This document shows positions 1 to 9,545 of a DNA stretch of 64,000 nt, one piece after another (the stretch's first letter is position 1; each line of letters starts with the position of its first letter). This DNA comes from Thermoprotei archaeon (lineage in GTDB: Archaea; Thermoproteota; Thermoprotei; Gearchaeales; WAQG01): positions 252,397 through 316,396 of the forward strand of contig JAVZOV010000002.1 in assembly GCA_038881895.1 (NCBI GenBank), given 5' to 3'. The notes under the pieces were generated by a model. That model saw nothing but the letters and a program-made list of their open reading frames with translations, made no database searches and was not told where the DNA came from. The translations under genes were made by a program, and so were the position numbers.

Positions 1-459
1 AACAGGAAAGAGGAAGGTATTTTTGTGAGACCAGGGGAGAATTTCAAGCCCTTATAGGTATTCTAACAACTAGTTGTGATAGCTGAGAATCATAACCTTG
101 ATTCAAATTTCAAGCCCTTATAGGTATTCTAACAACAGAAGAAGGAAGAAGAAGGCGGAGGCGGGCATTTCAAGCCCTTATAGGTATTCTAACAACACAT
201 GTTAGTTTTGATTTTACCTGTTTTATTTTTGAATTTCAAGCCCTTATAGGTATTCTAACAACTATCTCCACGAGTTTTTGCACTGCTTCAGGCTTCAAAT
301 TTCAAGCCCTTATAGGTATTCTAACAACCAGATGTTTTACATCGGTATCTTTCCAATATTTTTATTTCAAGCCCTTATAGGTATTCTAACAACCCAAACT
401 GAACAATCTTTTGAATCAAGGATATGACTATTTCAAGCCCTTATAGGTATTCTAACAAC
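1..459 (-). CRISPR. CRISPR array 1 (7 full repeats, continues beyond left edge)
   Basis: Seven identical 30-base repeats start at 41, 107, 167, 233, 299, 364 and 430, with spacers of 30-36 bases. On the plus strand each repeat begins ATTTCAAG and ends TTCTAACAAC. On the minus strand it ends GGGCTTGAAAT, the usual 5'-handle side of archaeal type I crRNAs, so the array is read leftwards from a leader at about 460-547. Bases 1-3 (AAC) match the end of another repeat, so the array very probably continues past the window edge with a 37-base spacer at 4-40. It directly follows cas2 on the same strand. Confidence 0.97.
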
Positions 460-547
460 CCCTGAATAATTTTGCGGCTTTTTCGGTGATGGTTTCCTGT
501 CGATCTACAATGATGACTTGGTGATGTTTGATCGACTGTTAGGGGGT
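460..547 (-). promoter_or_regulatory. CRISPR leader 1
   Basis: This short non-coding stretch lies between the cas2 stop and the first repeat of array 1, read leftwards. It shares two blocks with the sequence preceding array 2 at 15.4 kb. One is CCTAACNGTCGATCAAACAT (plus-strand 523-542 here), the other is ATCGAC(A/G)GGAA followed by ATCAC and GAAAA-GCC-CAAAA. Shared blocks in front of two separate arrays are what a conserved leader with promoter and adaptation signals should show. The promoter itself was not resolved. Confidence 0.75.
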
Positions 548-823
548 TTATATTATTGTCGTGCTTTCTCCTTTTATTACTCCGAGGTTTTCCTTTTTGA
601 GGTATGCTGTGGTTCGAAGAATGTAAAAAGTTATGGCGTCGTATTTCTTGTCTATTACTTTTGATAAGTTATCTTTTAGTCTTATGAAATTGGCATCGCT
701 TATTTCGCCCTCGAAAACCGAGTTTTGGACCCATGTAAGATACCTTCTTCCTATGCTCAGAACTTTGGGAAGCCGTTCCTCGCCAACGTCATACACCATT
801 ATCACGAACATGATTATCACCAT
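548..823 (-). CDS. cas2: CRISPR adaptation protein Cas2
   Basis: A 91-residue protein with the ferredoxin-like Cas2 fold signature: a first beta-strand ending VYDV with the conserved Asp at about residue 12, and the RRYLTWVQNSVFEGE segment typical of Cas2. It forms the structural core of the Cas1-Cas2 spacer integrase. The ATG overlaps the end of cas1 by 7 bases (AATGGTGA), indicating translational coupling; an inner ATG at 811 is a possible alternative start. It is the last cas gene before leader 1. A decayed copy of its 3' end lies before array 2 at 15.3 kb. Confidence 0.95.
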   Translation of the reverse strand: MVIIMFVIMVYDVGEERLPKVLSIGRRYLTWVQNSVFEGEISDANFIRLKDNLSKVIDKKYDAITFYILRTTAYLKKENLGVIKGESTTII

Positions 824-1806
824 TGCGTGACAAATGGCTCATACTCCTTTTCTCCGATGAGGTGCTTTTCAAGCTTGTATAGCTCAAGCCTTATCATCCT
901 CTGATAAGAGACCCTCATTCTTTCGTAGCTTATGGTTTGTTTGAGCTTATCTTCATACTGCTCTATAAAATTTTTTCTTCCCTTTTCGCTAAGGTATACG
1001 CCACCTAACTCCTCCATGTAGCATGAGGGGTCAAGCATTCTTTTATTTGTCAGTGTAAATATGACCCTGTCGACTATTATCGGCTTAAATACTTCTGCAA
1101 CATCTAAGTTTAACGAAAATTTTCTGTAATTTGTAGCGTGGAGGAAGCCTATTCTAGGATCTAGATGTGTTTTATAAATTTCGCTCAGCACCGTAACGTA
1201 AAGAAGACTGTTGCCGAAGCTCAACAAAGCATCCAACCGACTTTTAGGTGGCATTCGTTCCCTTTTTTCATAATGGTATTCTGCATCGTCGATTATTGTG
1301 TTGAAGGAAATATAATATTGCTCTTTTGCTTGACCCTCAACGGCCATCACCTCCTCCACTGTGCGAGCTTCCCTCAGTTTAAGCGAAGCATCTTCAAGGA
1401 ATTTTATTGTCGAGCTGAGTCCTCCTTTCCTATTATGGTAGTAGATTACATTTCTCAACATATTTCTTAAACTACCTTCAGCGAACTTTCTAGCCAGTAT
1501 GAGCCTTTTTGCATAATCTAGATAATGTTCACACTGTTTCAGCGTCATAAACCCTGAGTTGTAGTGGGTTTTAGGGTAAAAACTTCCCATATAATAACCG
1601 TAATGGTTGAAAATGTGAAGGGTTATTTCGTTTGATGATAAAAACTCCAGCAACCTCTTATTAAATGTCGTCTCTCCAAAGATCATCAGGGAGGAGATTT
1701 CCGATACAGGTACATATTTCTTCTCACCGTTCTCCTTGATAAGACATAATGTGTTTCCCTTTCGCTTTATCTCGCCTATACTGAAAATGTAAATTGTTTT
1801 CTTCAT
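817..1806 (-). CDS. cas1: CRISPR-associated endonuclease/integrase Cas1
   Basis: A 329-residue Cas1 of the type I-B kind. The N-terminal beta domain is followed by the helical catalytic domain. The metal-site residues expected for the family are present: Glu157 (AVEGQAKEQYY), His223 (GFLHATNYR) and Asp235/Glu238 (LNLDVAEVFKP). With Cas2 it inserts new spacers at the leader end of the array. It lies 3 bases after cas4 and overlaps cas2, so the three adaptation genes are one transcriptional block. Nothing suggests damage. Confidence 0.96.
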   Translation of the reverse strand: MKKTIYIFSIGEIKRKGNTLCLIKENGEKKYVPVSEISSLMIFGETTFNKRLLEFLSSNEITLHIFNHYGYYMGSFYPKTHYNSGFMTLKQCEHYLDYAKRLILARKFAEGSLRNMLRNVIYYHNRKGGLSSTIKFLEDASLKLREARTVEEVMAVEGQAKEQYYISFNTIIDDAEYHYEKRERMPPKSRLDALLSFGNSLLYVTVLSEIYKTHLDPRIGFLHATNYRKFSLNLDVAEVFKPIIVDRVIFTLTNKRMLDPSCYMEELGGVYLSEKGRKNFIEQYEDKLKQTISYERMRVSYQRMIRLELYKLEKHLIGEKEYEPFVTQW

Positions 1807-1809
1807 AGC

Positions 1810-2331
1810 TTACGCCCAGCAAAATTCCTTATATGCACATCTTCTGCAATAGGGAATCCTGATCGGCGGCGGGGGGCGTTCCAGCCGAGCTATCTCCTTA
1901 ATTTCGTTAAGGACTTTTAAGAGCACCTGTTCAGCTTCTGCATCTAGCTTCACACTTATCTTCCTCTTTTCGGTTGGGATAAGGATCCAGCCATCAGCAT
2001 CAACATCGTACTCCTTAAGTCTGAAAAGGTAGTAGAGGAGTTGAAAACGTGCTGCTTCAATAAATTTCGAGGATGCTTTTATCTCGCACGCCGCTCTTTC
2101 GGCTCTTTTGAATAAATCGATCTTTATGCCCTCCAAGGATACTTCCTTTAGCATCCTACGGTAGAAGATCTCATGAATCGCCCTCCCAATATCTAAAGCC
2201 GACGCGTCTTCGTCAGGGGTTATTTCGTGGCTCATTAGCCAAACCTCGCGCTTACAGATGAAGTAATACCAAACAAGCGTGCCCGTAATCGGTTTGCTGG
2301 AGCAAAGGGTGTAGGGAAGATCGACTTGCAA
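1810..2331 (-). CDS. cas4: CRISPR-associated exonuclease Cas4
   Basis: A 173-residue RecB-like nuclease. The expected four cysteines for a 4Fe-4S cluster are visible: Cys26 in the FICKREVWL segment, and Cys162, Cys165 and Cys171 near the C-terminus (YCRRCAYKEFCWA). The motif around EIKASSK fits the catalytic E-x-K of the RecB family. Cas4 processes prespacers and helps select the PAM side during adaptation. The start is TTG, preceded by a GAGGTGGT ribosome-binding site. It sits between cas3 and cas1, the normal I-B position. Confidence 0.92.
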   Translation of the reverse strand: MQVDLPYTLCSSKPITGTLVWYYFICKREVWLMSHEITPDEDASALDIGRAIHEIFYRRMLKEVSLEGIKIDLFKRAERAACEIKASSKFIEAARFQLLYYLFRLKEYDVDADGWILIPTEKRKISVKLDAEAEQVLLKVLNEIKEIARLERPPPPIRIPYCRRCAYKEFCWA

Positions 2332-2348
2332 TACAATACCACCTCATG

Positions 2349-4805
2349 TTAGAATATTAAGAATTTTGATTCTTCGCGTGTTGCGGTTTTAAATCCCGTC
2401 TCCGGATCATAGTAGGCAGGGATTTCCTCGCGGGGCACACGTAATACGTTAGCTCGGGTCGTTATGGGCTCAAGGCTCTTCAAGCTCGCCTCGCTCTCAT
2501 AAACCTCGACAATGTAGTTCTCCATCTCAGCCCTCAGCTTTCTAAGCTCTGCTTTAAGCTTAAACACATTCTCTAAAACTTCTTCCTTTTCTATAGCGCT
2601 TAGGACCTCCTTAAACTTTTTCAGCAGCTGCTCAGCCTCACCATCATATTCCACGTAAACGGGCACCTTGGGCTCCTCTTTGATAAGTGAGAAGTGAGCC
2701 AATTTCTCGAAGTTCAACCTCTTTATTTTGTTCAATAGGTCCTCGCAATATTGATTCTTCTCGACGTTCATTCTGTAAGTGACGTCTTTGTAATACTGCT
2801 TCATCAATTCTGCAAGTTCGTGCTCTTTTATGCTCTCCTTATGGGCTATAAGTTCCATGGTTATCTTCGGAAGTATGCAGCCGTATATTTTCCTGGAATC
2901 CTCCTGTCCGTTTTCATCAACGATCCTGAGGACGTACACTTTCCCTTCCGGAAGCCTCCAGTTCCTGTTGCATCTTCCGGCAACCTGAACGATTGAGTCG
3001 AGGGGGCCAAGATCCCTAAAGGCGAGGTCGAAATCCAGGTCCACGCCTGCCTCAACAACCTGTGTGGAAACCAGAATCACGCTGCGCCGCTCTTCCAAAA
3101 GCCTCCTCAACAGTTCTATCCTTCTCTTCCTCTCCATGGGAATTATGCTCGTCGACAGGTATGCCAACACAACCTTTGCAGGCTCTGGCAATTCATCATT
3201 TGGTCCGACCCTGACTGCCTCCTCCCCAAGCCTTTCAACCAACCTTCTATAGACCCTTTTCGAAGCCCCTATAGTATTAACAACTAAAAGCGCGGATGTG
3301 CCCTTCGTCCACTTTGATAGGAAGAGATCCGCAAACTCTTCAGCCGTTACGGTCTTTTCAAGCTGTGGTATCAGCTCCGTTCTGTCCATGTGTTTGAAGT
3401 ATCTTTCCGGTTCAGGCACCAGTTCAACGCTTTCCCCACTAAAGATTGCCGGCATGGTGGCGGTCATCAATATGATCCTCATGTTAAACTCTTCGGCCAG
3501 ATACAGCAGGGCGTCGCGCACAAGCCTCCAATACTCAAGCGGGATCGCCTGAACCTCGTCCAAGATGAGGATGGAGCCAGCCAGGTTGTGAAACTTTTTA
3601 AGCGGCGAATTTTCGCTCCCAATTATGGACCGCAGAAGCTGCTCAAAGGTTGTGACGACGAAGCTTGATTCCCATGAGTCCACTAAAAGCAGGAGCTTAT
3701 CGAGTGGAACATTGTTTGATTTCTGTGATGGGAAAAATAGGTGATGGTGCTTCAGAAGAGTGGAGATGTCGGGCTTCCTCCCATAGTAGACGGACAGCAC
3801 ATCCTCCACGCGGGCATAGGTCTGCTCAATTATGTTGATGTAGGGCAGGCAGTAGACTATCCTGACATACCCGAGGCTCTCGCTGACTTTGAGCGCAGCA
3901 TGTATTCCTAGCAGGGTTTTCCCTGCTCCTGTAGGCAAAGTGATCGTGATGATTCTCGGCGCGCTCGTCAAAACTGCAGCGAGGCGTTTGTCCACATCTG
4001 AGAAAATGGACTTTCTGAGCTTGTTTATTTCGGATGAGTTCGTTGAGGCAAACCTTTCTTCAACGTATTTCGAAACAAGGTCCGAGGGAAGCGTTCTTCG
4101 GCTGATAGTCTTCACCCCTCCGGCATCTTTTTTGTCCGCGTCAACGAGGGCTGAAAAGAGTAAAAGGGTGGTGTAATAGCTTCGCCACCTCTCCTGCTCT
4201 TCCAAGCCCCGGAGATGACGTATGGCCGACTTTAACGCTTGACTGACTTCGGGTAGAAAGTTCTTAAAGTTGCATATGAAATCAGAGATCTCCTGTAAAC
4301 CGATTTCAGCTAGCTCGTTAGATATTTTGCTGATGTTACTTTTAATAGAGCTTACCTGCTCCATAATCACATGTTCATCAAGCCCGGGAAGGTCAATGTT
4401 TTTTTCTAAAAAGTCAAAGCTCTTAAGATTACCGTGATGGGAGTAAACACAGATAAATCCTATAGCGGCTAGGAAAGGGTCTTTCAACCTCCTGTTTATC
4501 AGCCAGGATGCAAAAATTGCTGACAGCTCGGAATGGTCCGAAAGGTTGCCCCGCACTTTTACATTTTGATAACAGTTGGGTTTTAAGCGCTTTTGGAAGT
4601 AGATTGTGTATTTGCCTATATCGTGGCATTTACCGATGATCTCAGCAGCTTCAGCTATCCTTGGATCATCAATCCTGACGGAAGAGACGTACTCCCTGCA
4701 CAACTTTCCAACTTCGCTGAGATGTCTCTTCAGCTCAACGCCTGGATGCGAGCAAAAATGTTCACAATCATTATTACATGAAAACGCCGACAACTTTGTC
4801 ACCAT
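2349..4805 (-). CDS. cas3: CRISPR-associated nuclease/helicase Cas3 (HD + DExD/H)
   Basis: An 818-residue single-chain Cas3. The N-terminal HD nuclease has His28, the His61-Asp62 pair in KCHDIGKYT, His91 and the YSHHG motif at 122-125. The superfamily 2 helicase follows, with Walker A LPTGAGKT near residue 290, DEVQ near 415, the MTATMP motif, and motif VI QVAGRCNRN. It degrades target DNA after Cascade recruitment. It overlaps the end of cas5 by 32 bases and precedes cas4. All key motifs are intact, so interference is predicted to be functional. Confidence 0.96.
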   Translation of the reverse strand: MVTKLSAFSCNNDCEHFCSHPGVELKRHLSEVGKLCREYVSSVRIDDPRIAEAAEIIGKCHDIGKYTIYFQKRLKPNCYQNVKVRGNLSDHSELSAIFASWLINRRLKDPFLAAIGFICVYSHHGNLKSFDFLEKNIDLPGLDEHVIMEQVSSIKSNISKISNELAEIGLQEISDFICNFKNFLPEVSQALKSAIRHLRGLEEQERWRSYYTTLLLFSALVDADKKDAGGVKTISRRTLPSDLVSKYVEERFASTNSSEINKLRKSIFSDVDKRLAAVLTSAPRIITITLPTGAGKTLLGIHAALKVSESLGYVRIVYCLPYINIIEQTYARVEDVLSVYYGRKPDISTLLKHHHLFFPSQKSNNVPLDKLLLLVDSWESSFVVTTFEQLLRSIIGSENSPLKKFHNLAGSILILDEVQAIPLEYWRLVRDALLYLAEEFNMRIILMTATMPAIFSGESVELVPEPERYFKHMDRTELIPQLEKTVTAEEFADLFLSKWTKGTSALLVVNTIGASKRVYRRLVERLGEEAVRVGPNDELPEPAKVVLAYLSTSIIPMERKRRIELLRRLLEERRSVILVSTQVVEAGVDLDFDLAFRDLGPLDSIVQVAGRCNRNWRLPEGKVYVLRIVDENGQEDSRKIYGCILPKITMELIAHKESIKEHELAELMKQYYKDVTYRMNVEKNQYCEDLLNKIKRLNFEKLAHFSLIKEEPKVPVYVEYDGEAEQLLKKFKEVLSAIEKEEVLENVFKLKAELRKLRAEMENYIVEVYESEASLKSLEPITTRANVLRVPREEIPAYYDPETGFKTATREESKFLIF

Positions 4806-5526
4806 TTAACGTGCAGCTGAAAACCTCACAATCTACCTTGACTTTTATTGGTTTACTTTTCTCTTCATAGACGTAATCTTCTTTTCTTCTCAGTTTCCTA
4901 TCTTCACTGAAATCTGCCGGTACAAGATCTTCGATATATATTTTCCGTTCATGCTGCGGGTAAATCTTCTTAATGACTGAGATGGGTATCACAGTATGGA
5001 CTTCAACCTCATCGTTTGGCTTATAAACTTCAGCGTCTACAACATCAACGAATTCCACACTAGCTATATTGTTAGCAGTGCCCAAAGATGGAGGATATGA
5101 AAATTTATGTCTCCTTATTCGATCTGCAACCTCATTCATCAACTTCTCATCTTCATGGTTGAAGAATATTCTGAAGGATAGTTGAGATAGTTCACGTTCG
5201 CCTGAAACAAGCGTGTCCACGTGCACTTGCATTGATCCCCCAGCTCCCATCAACTTCTTTAAAGTCAGAGGCTTGTCAGTCATTAAGTAATTCAATGTGT
5301 TTGTAATATGTCTTACTGGCGATTTCACTTGCAACGCTATCCTGCATTTATCTGAGGAAAAAATAGAATAGTATGAGTCTCTATCGTAGCCGAGTATAGC
5401 TGCAATCATCCCAGCGATCGTAGTTCTGGGCGGGAAGGAGTAGCTGAGAGAACTTGTAGTTGAGAAGTGCTTTCTGAAATGCGCAAAAAAGCTCTTCACA
5501 TCGAAGACTAGTAGCTTCAAGTTCAC
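4774..5526 (-). CDS. cas5: CRISPR Cascade subunit Cas5 (type I-B)
   Basis: A 250-residue Cas5 of the I-B (Cas5h/Cas5b) kind. The N-terminus has the usual first strand, and then YSFPPRTTIAGMIAAILGYDR, the conserved PPxTT-x-G-x-x-x-A-x-LG segment. A glycine-rich stretch (GAGGSMQVH) follows. Cas5 caps the 5' handle of the crRNA in Cascade. The GTG start abuts the cas7 stop directly (TGA-GTG), and the end overlaps cas3, so it is translated within one operon. Confidence 0.93.
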   Translation of the reverse strand: MNLKLLVFDVKSFFAHFRKHFSTTSSLSYSFPPRTTIAGMIAAILGYDRDSYYSIFSSDKCRIALQVKSPVRHITNTLNYLMTDKPLTLKKLMGAGGSMQVHVDTLVSGERELSQLSFRIFFNHEDEKLMNEVADRIRRHKFSYPPSLGTANNIASVEFVDVVDAEVYKPNDEVEVHTVIPISVIKKIYPQHERKIYIEDLVPADFSEDRKLRRKEDYVYEEKSKPIKVKVDCEVFSCTLNGDKVVGVFM

Positions 5527-6465
5527 TCACGTTCTCTCTATAACGGCTTTTATTTCTGCGTCAGTTAATTCATGTGGAAGTTTTGAGAACTTTTCAGGGC
5601 AGCAGCTTTTAACAGGTTTTTCAACGAAACTTAGTTCCTCACTTGTCCTCAAGTAAAGCTTGGATATGACGTCCTTGTTCCGTTCTAGGTTGTTGACTAG
5701 CTCATTAAAGTTAATGTCCAAGTCTTTGAAATCTCTTATAGCTTCTCCCTTTTGATTAACCACAATGAACCTGCGTAGGTCACCGAGAACAGTGTCAGCG
5801 TCTTTGTATTCTATCCGCATATAAAGATGTGGTCTCTCACCTATCTTGCTCCTCGTTGTTGGCTGAACCTCGAGGGCTTTCCAGATAAGATTGTCGAACA
5901 CTTTCAAGTCGTTCTGAGACATCCCTGTTACTTTAGCTCTTCTGCCGCTTACAACGCCGTAAAATCCAATTAGAGAATAGTAAACGCGCCAGTCCCTGCC
6001 TATTGTACCGTATTTTTCAACAGCCCCGGAAAAGACTGATGTTATTGCAGATGTGTCCATGACTTCAACCTTGTGGAATGAGAACCCCCATGTGAACTGA
6101 ACTGGGCCTATAAATGATTTTGGTTTTTCTTTGATAGTCATGGTCGCTCCGAAAAGCCGCGCATCTATACACCTCTCAAGCACTTTATGAAGACTCTCTT
6201 CGTCAAGATTTCTGAGAAGCATTTTAACTCTTTCTTCGGCTGTGACGTTTTCGCCCGCAATTTTAGTTACATAAACATAATTTTCGCCGAACTTTTCGAC
6301 AATGTAATCTCGGAAGAACCTTTTCAGTCTAACATCAGTGACAAGGTTTATGTTTGTTTTTGGGTCGATCCTCGGCTTATTCTCTGCATCAGGATCGCCG
6401 TTTGGATTGCACATTTTCGCCTCGTATATTAACAGGATCTCACTGTTCGTAAGTCCCTCTTCCAT
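5527..6465 (-). CDS. cas7: CRISPR Cascade backbone subunit Cas7 (Csh2-like)
   Basis: A Cas7/DevR-family protein of about 312 residues. The opening EILLIYEAKMCNPNGDPD and the following VTDVRLKRFFRDY are characteristic of Csh2-type Cas7 in subtype I-B. It polymerises along the crRNA spacer. The ATG at 6465 was chosen because a near-perfect GGAGGTGA lies 8 bases upstream (plus-strand 474-481 of the 6 kb block); a GTG at 6477 would be too close to it. One base separates it from the cas8b stop. Confidence 0.94.
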   Translation of the reverse strand: MEEGLTNSEILLIYEAKMCNPNGDPDAENKPRIDPKTNINLVTDVRLKRFFRDYIVEKFGENYVYVTKIAGENVTAEERVKMLLRNLDEESLHKVLERCIDARLFGATMTIKEKPKSFIGPVQFTWGFSFHKVEVMDTSAITSVFSGAVEKYGTIGRDWRVYYSLIGFYGVVSGRRAKVTGMSQNDLKVFDNLIWKALEVQPTTRSKIGERPHLYMRIEYKDADTVLGDLRRFIVVNQKGEAIRDFKDLDINFNELVNNLERNKDVISKLYLRTSEELSFVEKPVKSCCPEKFSKLPHELTDAEIKAVIERT

Positions 6466-6466
6466 C

Positions 6467-8314
6467 TCATTTTTCACCTCCGCTCGTTATGGCTTGAAGA
6501 GTTACATACGCGTATCCGGAAAGTATGTAAAACACATTGTCTATTGGATTCTGAAGCGCTTCTAAATTTCTGTCTAACATTTTTTTCATGTATGCATATA
6601 ATTCCTCATTATAGGTGTCTAGTAATCTGTAATTCTTTAACCCCTCATGCACAGAGGAAGCAAGATATTTAACTCTTTCAACAGGCATTCCCTCGTATCT
6701 TATCTTATTGAGCACGGCTTTATTTTTATTATTTTTGTACTGTTCTATTCCTATTTTTCCTATAAGGACACCAAGCAAGAAAAGCGCTTTTTGCCACTCC
6801 GTATACTTCATCATTGAGAAGAATTTTTCAATTTTATCGTCGGGGATTTTGAGCGAATTTGTCCCGTTTTCTTGCTCCATTTCAATAGCCTCCTGCCACT
6901 CTTCAATAACATTGAGCTCCCTTAAAAGTTTTATTAACAAATTATACTTTAAAAGACCTCTGCAGAGTGATTCCTCGTCGCTCTTTTCAGTATTTATGTT
7001 GTATCCCCTAGTCTTATATCTGTTAATCCTAGCGAATAGAACAGCCCTGGAAATTATGTTTTCCCTTGGGTACATGGTTCTAGTGAGCATGGAATTAAAC
7101 AGCTCTACTAAAGGTTTCCAGTCTATTTGCGTTGCTTTTTTTAAAGGAAATATTGAGGAAATATTTTCGAACCCAATGTACCATTCCCTAGAGTACTCAG
7201 AAAACAATTCCGCTAATTCTTTTGAGATACTACTAGACAACTTAGCCAATTTCAACAGTTCCATCATTGGAACATCTTGAATTAAATATTGAAAGGAGAA
7301 GTGTGATGAGGCTCGATATCCGAACAGCAAATTTAAAAAGACTAAGGGGAGGTTTTCGTCTTGCATGAGATCTTCAACCTTTTCCAGTTTTTCAAAAGTA
7401 TTCACTGCATTAAAAGCATCACTAATTTCTTGGGCGATGTTCTGGAGTATATCATAAGACATACGTGTTTCCATGCCTCTCTCCACGATCCTGAATGTTC
7501 CGGGTATTAGGAAGAGATTTAACTCTTCACCAATTCTTGCAGTTAGCTTTCGTTCTATAAAGTTCATGCTCAACACAAGCTTTTTTTTGCAATCCGTACA
7601 CACGGCATGAGCTTTTAACATGTTTTCGGGCTTTCTGCTTAACTCTGGCATAAAACCAGCCTTGTCAACGTTATAAATGATTAGTAGTGTCCCTTCTGGA
7701 TAAGATGGGTTAGTTAGCACTTTCTTCTCTTCGCCGCAGATGTGGCATCTCCCAAGCTTCATAGGATAATCTTCGCTCTCATATTCGTACAATATATAGC
7801 GCAGGAATTTCCGGTAGCCTGGTTCTTTAACTAAGTCTAGTAGTTTTCCATCCTTCTTTATAGATACTGTGTAGAGAGCATTGTTCTTAGGGCATTCTCT
7901 CTCGGAAAGTAAAGCTTCAAAATCTTGAAAGCTCTTTCCGCCTGAGAAAAATTTTTCCTTAACCTCGCTGAGAATACGCTCCAGTTTCCTTATGTCTTCA
8001 TCATTTAATCTTTTTTTAGTAATTTCGCTGATTATCTGATCGATAGCCCACTTCTTGTTTTTTGGATCAAGCAAATATTTTGGATTATTGGTGGTCAGTA
8101 CAAGTTGTGGCTTCATACCTATTGCATTACCAGTCCAGAGGAATTCTTTTGCTCTTTCTTGGTCACATTCAATAGTGCAGTCATATTCCAACTTCCCACT
8201 GTCTAGGTCAAAAATAACCTTGACAAGCCGATCTTCTTTTTTAATCTTTTCAATGGGGAATTCTTCTCCCTGTGAAAGTAATATCTCGCCAATTTCCTTC
8301 AATGCACTAAGCAT
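6467..8314 (-). CDS. cas8b: CRISPR Cascade large subunit Cas8b
   Basis: A 615-residue large subunit, by position between cas6 and cas7 and by its zinc-finger pairs CHIC near residue 195 and CTDC near 235. Both are typical of Cas8b/Csh1 in subtype I-B. Large subunits recognise the PAM and recruit Cas3. The start codon overlaps the cas6 stop (TAATG) behind a GAGGTGATT ribosome-binding site. The family diverges fast, so the assignment rests on context, size and the Cys pairs. Confidence 0.88.
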   Translation of the reverse strand: MLSALKEIGEILLSQGEEFPIEKIKKEDRLVKVIFDLDSGKLEYDCTIECDQERAKEFLWTGNAIGMKPQLVLTTNNPKYLLDPKNKKWAIDQIISEITKKRLNDEDIRKLERILSEVKEKFFSGGKSFQDFEALLSERECPKNNALYTVSIKKDGKLLDLVKEPGYRKFLRYILYEYESEDYPMKLGRCHICGEEKKVLTNPSYPEGTLLIIYNVDKAGFMPELSRKPENMLKAHAVCTDCKKKLVLSMNFIERKLTARIGEELNLFLIPGTFRIVERGMETRMSYDILQNIAQEISDAFNAVNTFEKLEKVEDLMQDENLPLVFLNLLFGYRASSHFSFQYLIQDVPMMELLKLAKLSSSISKELAELFSEYSREWYIGFENISSIFPLKKATQIDWKPLVELFNSMLTRTMYPRENIISRAVLFARINRYKTRGYNINTEKSDEESLCRGLLKYNLLIKLLRELNVIEEWQEAIEMEQENGTNSLKIPDDKIEKFFSMMKYTEWQKALFLLGVLIGKIGIEQYKNNKNKAVLNKIRYEGMPVERVKYLASSVHEGLKNYRLLDTYNEELYAYMKKMLDRNLEALQNPIDNVFYILSGYAYVTLQAITSGGEK

Positions 8315-9048
8315 TAAATCACCTCAAACATTCCAAAGCCTTGTGAATTTTTAGCACCGAGTCCTGTTTCGTATGCAGTCATAATGAGTGTTTTTGGGCC
8401 TTTTAAAAGGAAATGGCCTATCCAACCCTTCACAACTGTGTCCTTATACAAGGTTGTTACTTCTTTTACTCTTAATGGTTTAATTTTAATGTTGGATTTT
8501 ATATTTTTGCCAGAAAGCAGATAATACTTTTTCTTTACGTTGGAATTGATGAGGGCTGAAAACTCCTTCTCATATGGTGAAAAATAATATGTCTTTTTCT
8601 TACCATCAGGAGTCATGAGTGTGCTATATACTGTTAAAGGGGAGAGCATGCGTATTCTTAACTGACCGTTTTTTATAGTTGGCATAGCTGGAAAAGCCAA
8701 ATCAACCACTCTAAGCATGTGTTTACCTAAAACCATGAAGCCCTTCTTCACAATTGTATTTGCTAAGTCTTCTATAAATTTTTTGATAGGAGAGGAAATG
8801 TGCAGAGTTATGTTGCCGTCGTAAATGAACAGCTTGTTCTTTTTGTCCAACATATAATGTCCTTCAAGCCTTGAGAACGTGAACATTTTAAACTGTCTCT
8901 TATTGAAAAGGAAGCCTTTGTCGTGTAGAAAAGTAGCTAATTCCCGCGAGATATTATGATAAATAGTAGCCTGAATAAGGTAATTATAATTTGTAGGCAA
9001 AACTACTCGTCCATCTTCTTGGTCTCTAAGGGTTAATCGCATCCTCAT
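8314..9048 (-). CDS. cas6: CRISPR crRNA-processing endoribonuclease Cas6
   Basis: The C-terminus GLGAKNSQGFGMFEV is the glycine-rich loop that defines Cas6, and the protein has the expected double ferredoxin-like size (244 residues from ATG 9048). It cuts within the repeat to release crRNAs with an 8-base 5' handle, and should serve both arrays. The ATG at 9048 was preferred to one at 9096 because the protein then begins MRMRLTL, as Cas6 proteins normally do, behind GGAGATGAT. It is the first gene of the operon, with an A/T-rich promoter-like stretch upstream near 9165-9180. Confidence 0.92.
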   Translation of the reverse strand: MRMRLTLRDQEDGRVVLPTNYNYLIQATIYHNISRELATFLHDKGFLFNKRQFKMFTFSRLEGHYMLDKKNKLFIYDGNITLHISSPIKKFIEDLANTIVKKGFMVLGKHMLRVVDLAFPAMPTIKNGQLRIRMLSPLTVYSTLMTPDGKKKTYYFSPYEKEFSALINSNVKKKYYLLSGKNIKSNIKIKPLRVKEVTTLYKDTVVKGWIGHFLLKGPKTLIMTAYETGLGAKNSQGFGMFEVI

Positions 9049-9264
9049 AGATCCAATCATCTCCAACCATTTCACAAGAGTTCCTGGCCATCTCATTAGT
9101 CATTAAATTGGCTATCCTTTCTTCACACAAACATGAATCACCTTAATATGATTTTGTTTTAGCTAACATTTAAGCTTTGCTCTCTTTCTGAAAACAAGCG
9201 CGAATTTTCAGCTAAAATTTTAATAGAAAAAGAAACTTACGGTTGGCACAAGGAAGGTTTCCCA

Positions 9265-9419
9265 CTACATGAGGGTTTCACCGAACTTGCCAACATCAAA
9301 CTTTTCCATGCTGTTCCTAAACCTGTTGCCCAAAAAGCCTAAAACCACCCGTAGGACGGCTAGACAAACACCAGCACGACGGGGTTCTCAACAGCGGCTA
9401 ACGTTAGGTTTTCAAACAT
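9265..9419 (-). pseudogene. Relict reading frame, small membrane protein-like
   Basis: The 9.1-9.55 kb gap holds no intact gene. Read leftwards from an ATG at 9417-9419, about 19 codons (MFENLTLAAVENPVVLVFV) end in TAG. After a shift of one frame, a further stretch (LAVLRVVLGFLGNRF, then EKFDVGKFGETLM) runs to a stop at 9265. Together they look like one hydrophobic helix plus a basic tail broken by a frameshift. The family was not recognised, and chance coding potential cannot be excluded. Confidence 0.3.
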
Positions 9420-9545
9420 TTCAGGTCAAATAAAATTTAAATAAAAGGGTTTAAAAAACTTTCCAGTTGGATGATGAGAAAATATCGCCGAAAGAAACTC
9501 TCCTTTCTCCCCTCGAAACATTTTAAATCCAACAGCAGCTTAACC

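Noticed and set aside
6708..7280. 190-codon plus-strand frame antisense to cas8b
   Set aside because: Ser/Leu-rich shadow without ribosome-binding site; cas8b is supported by its operon position and Cys pairs.
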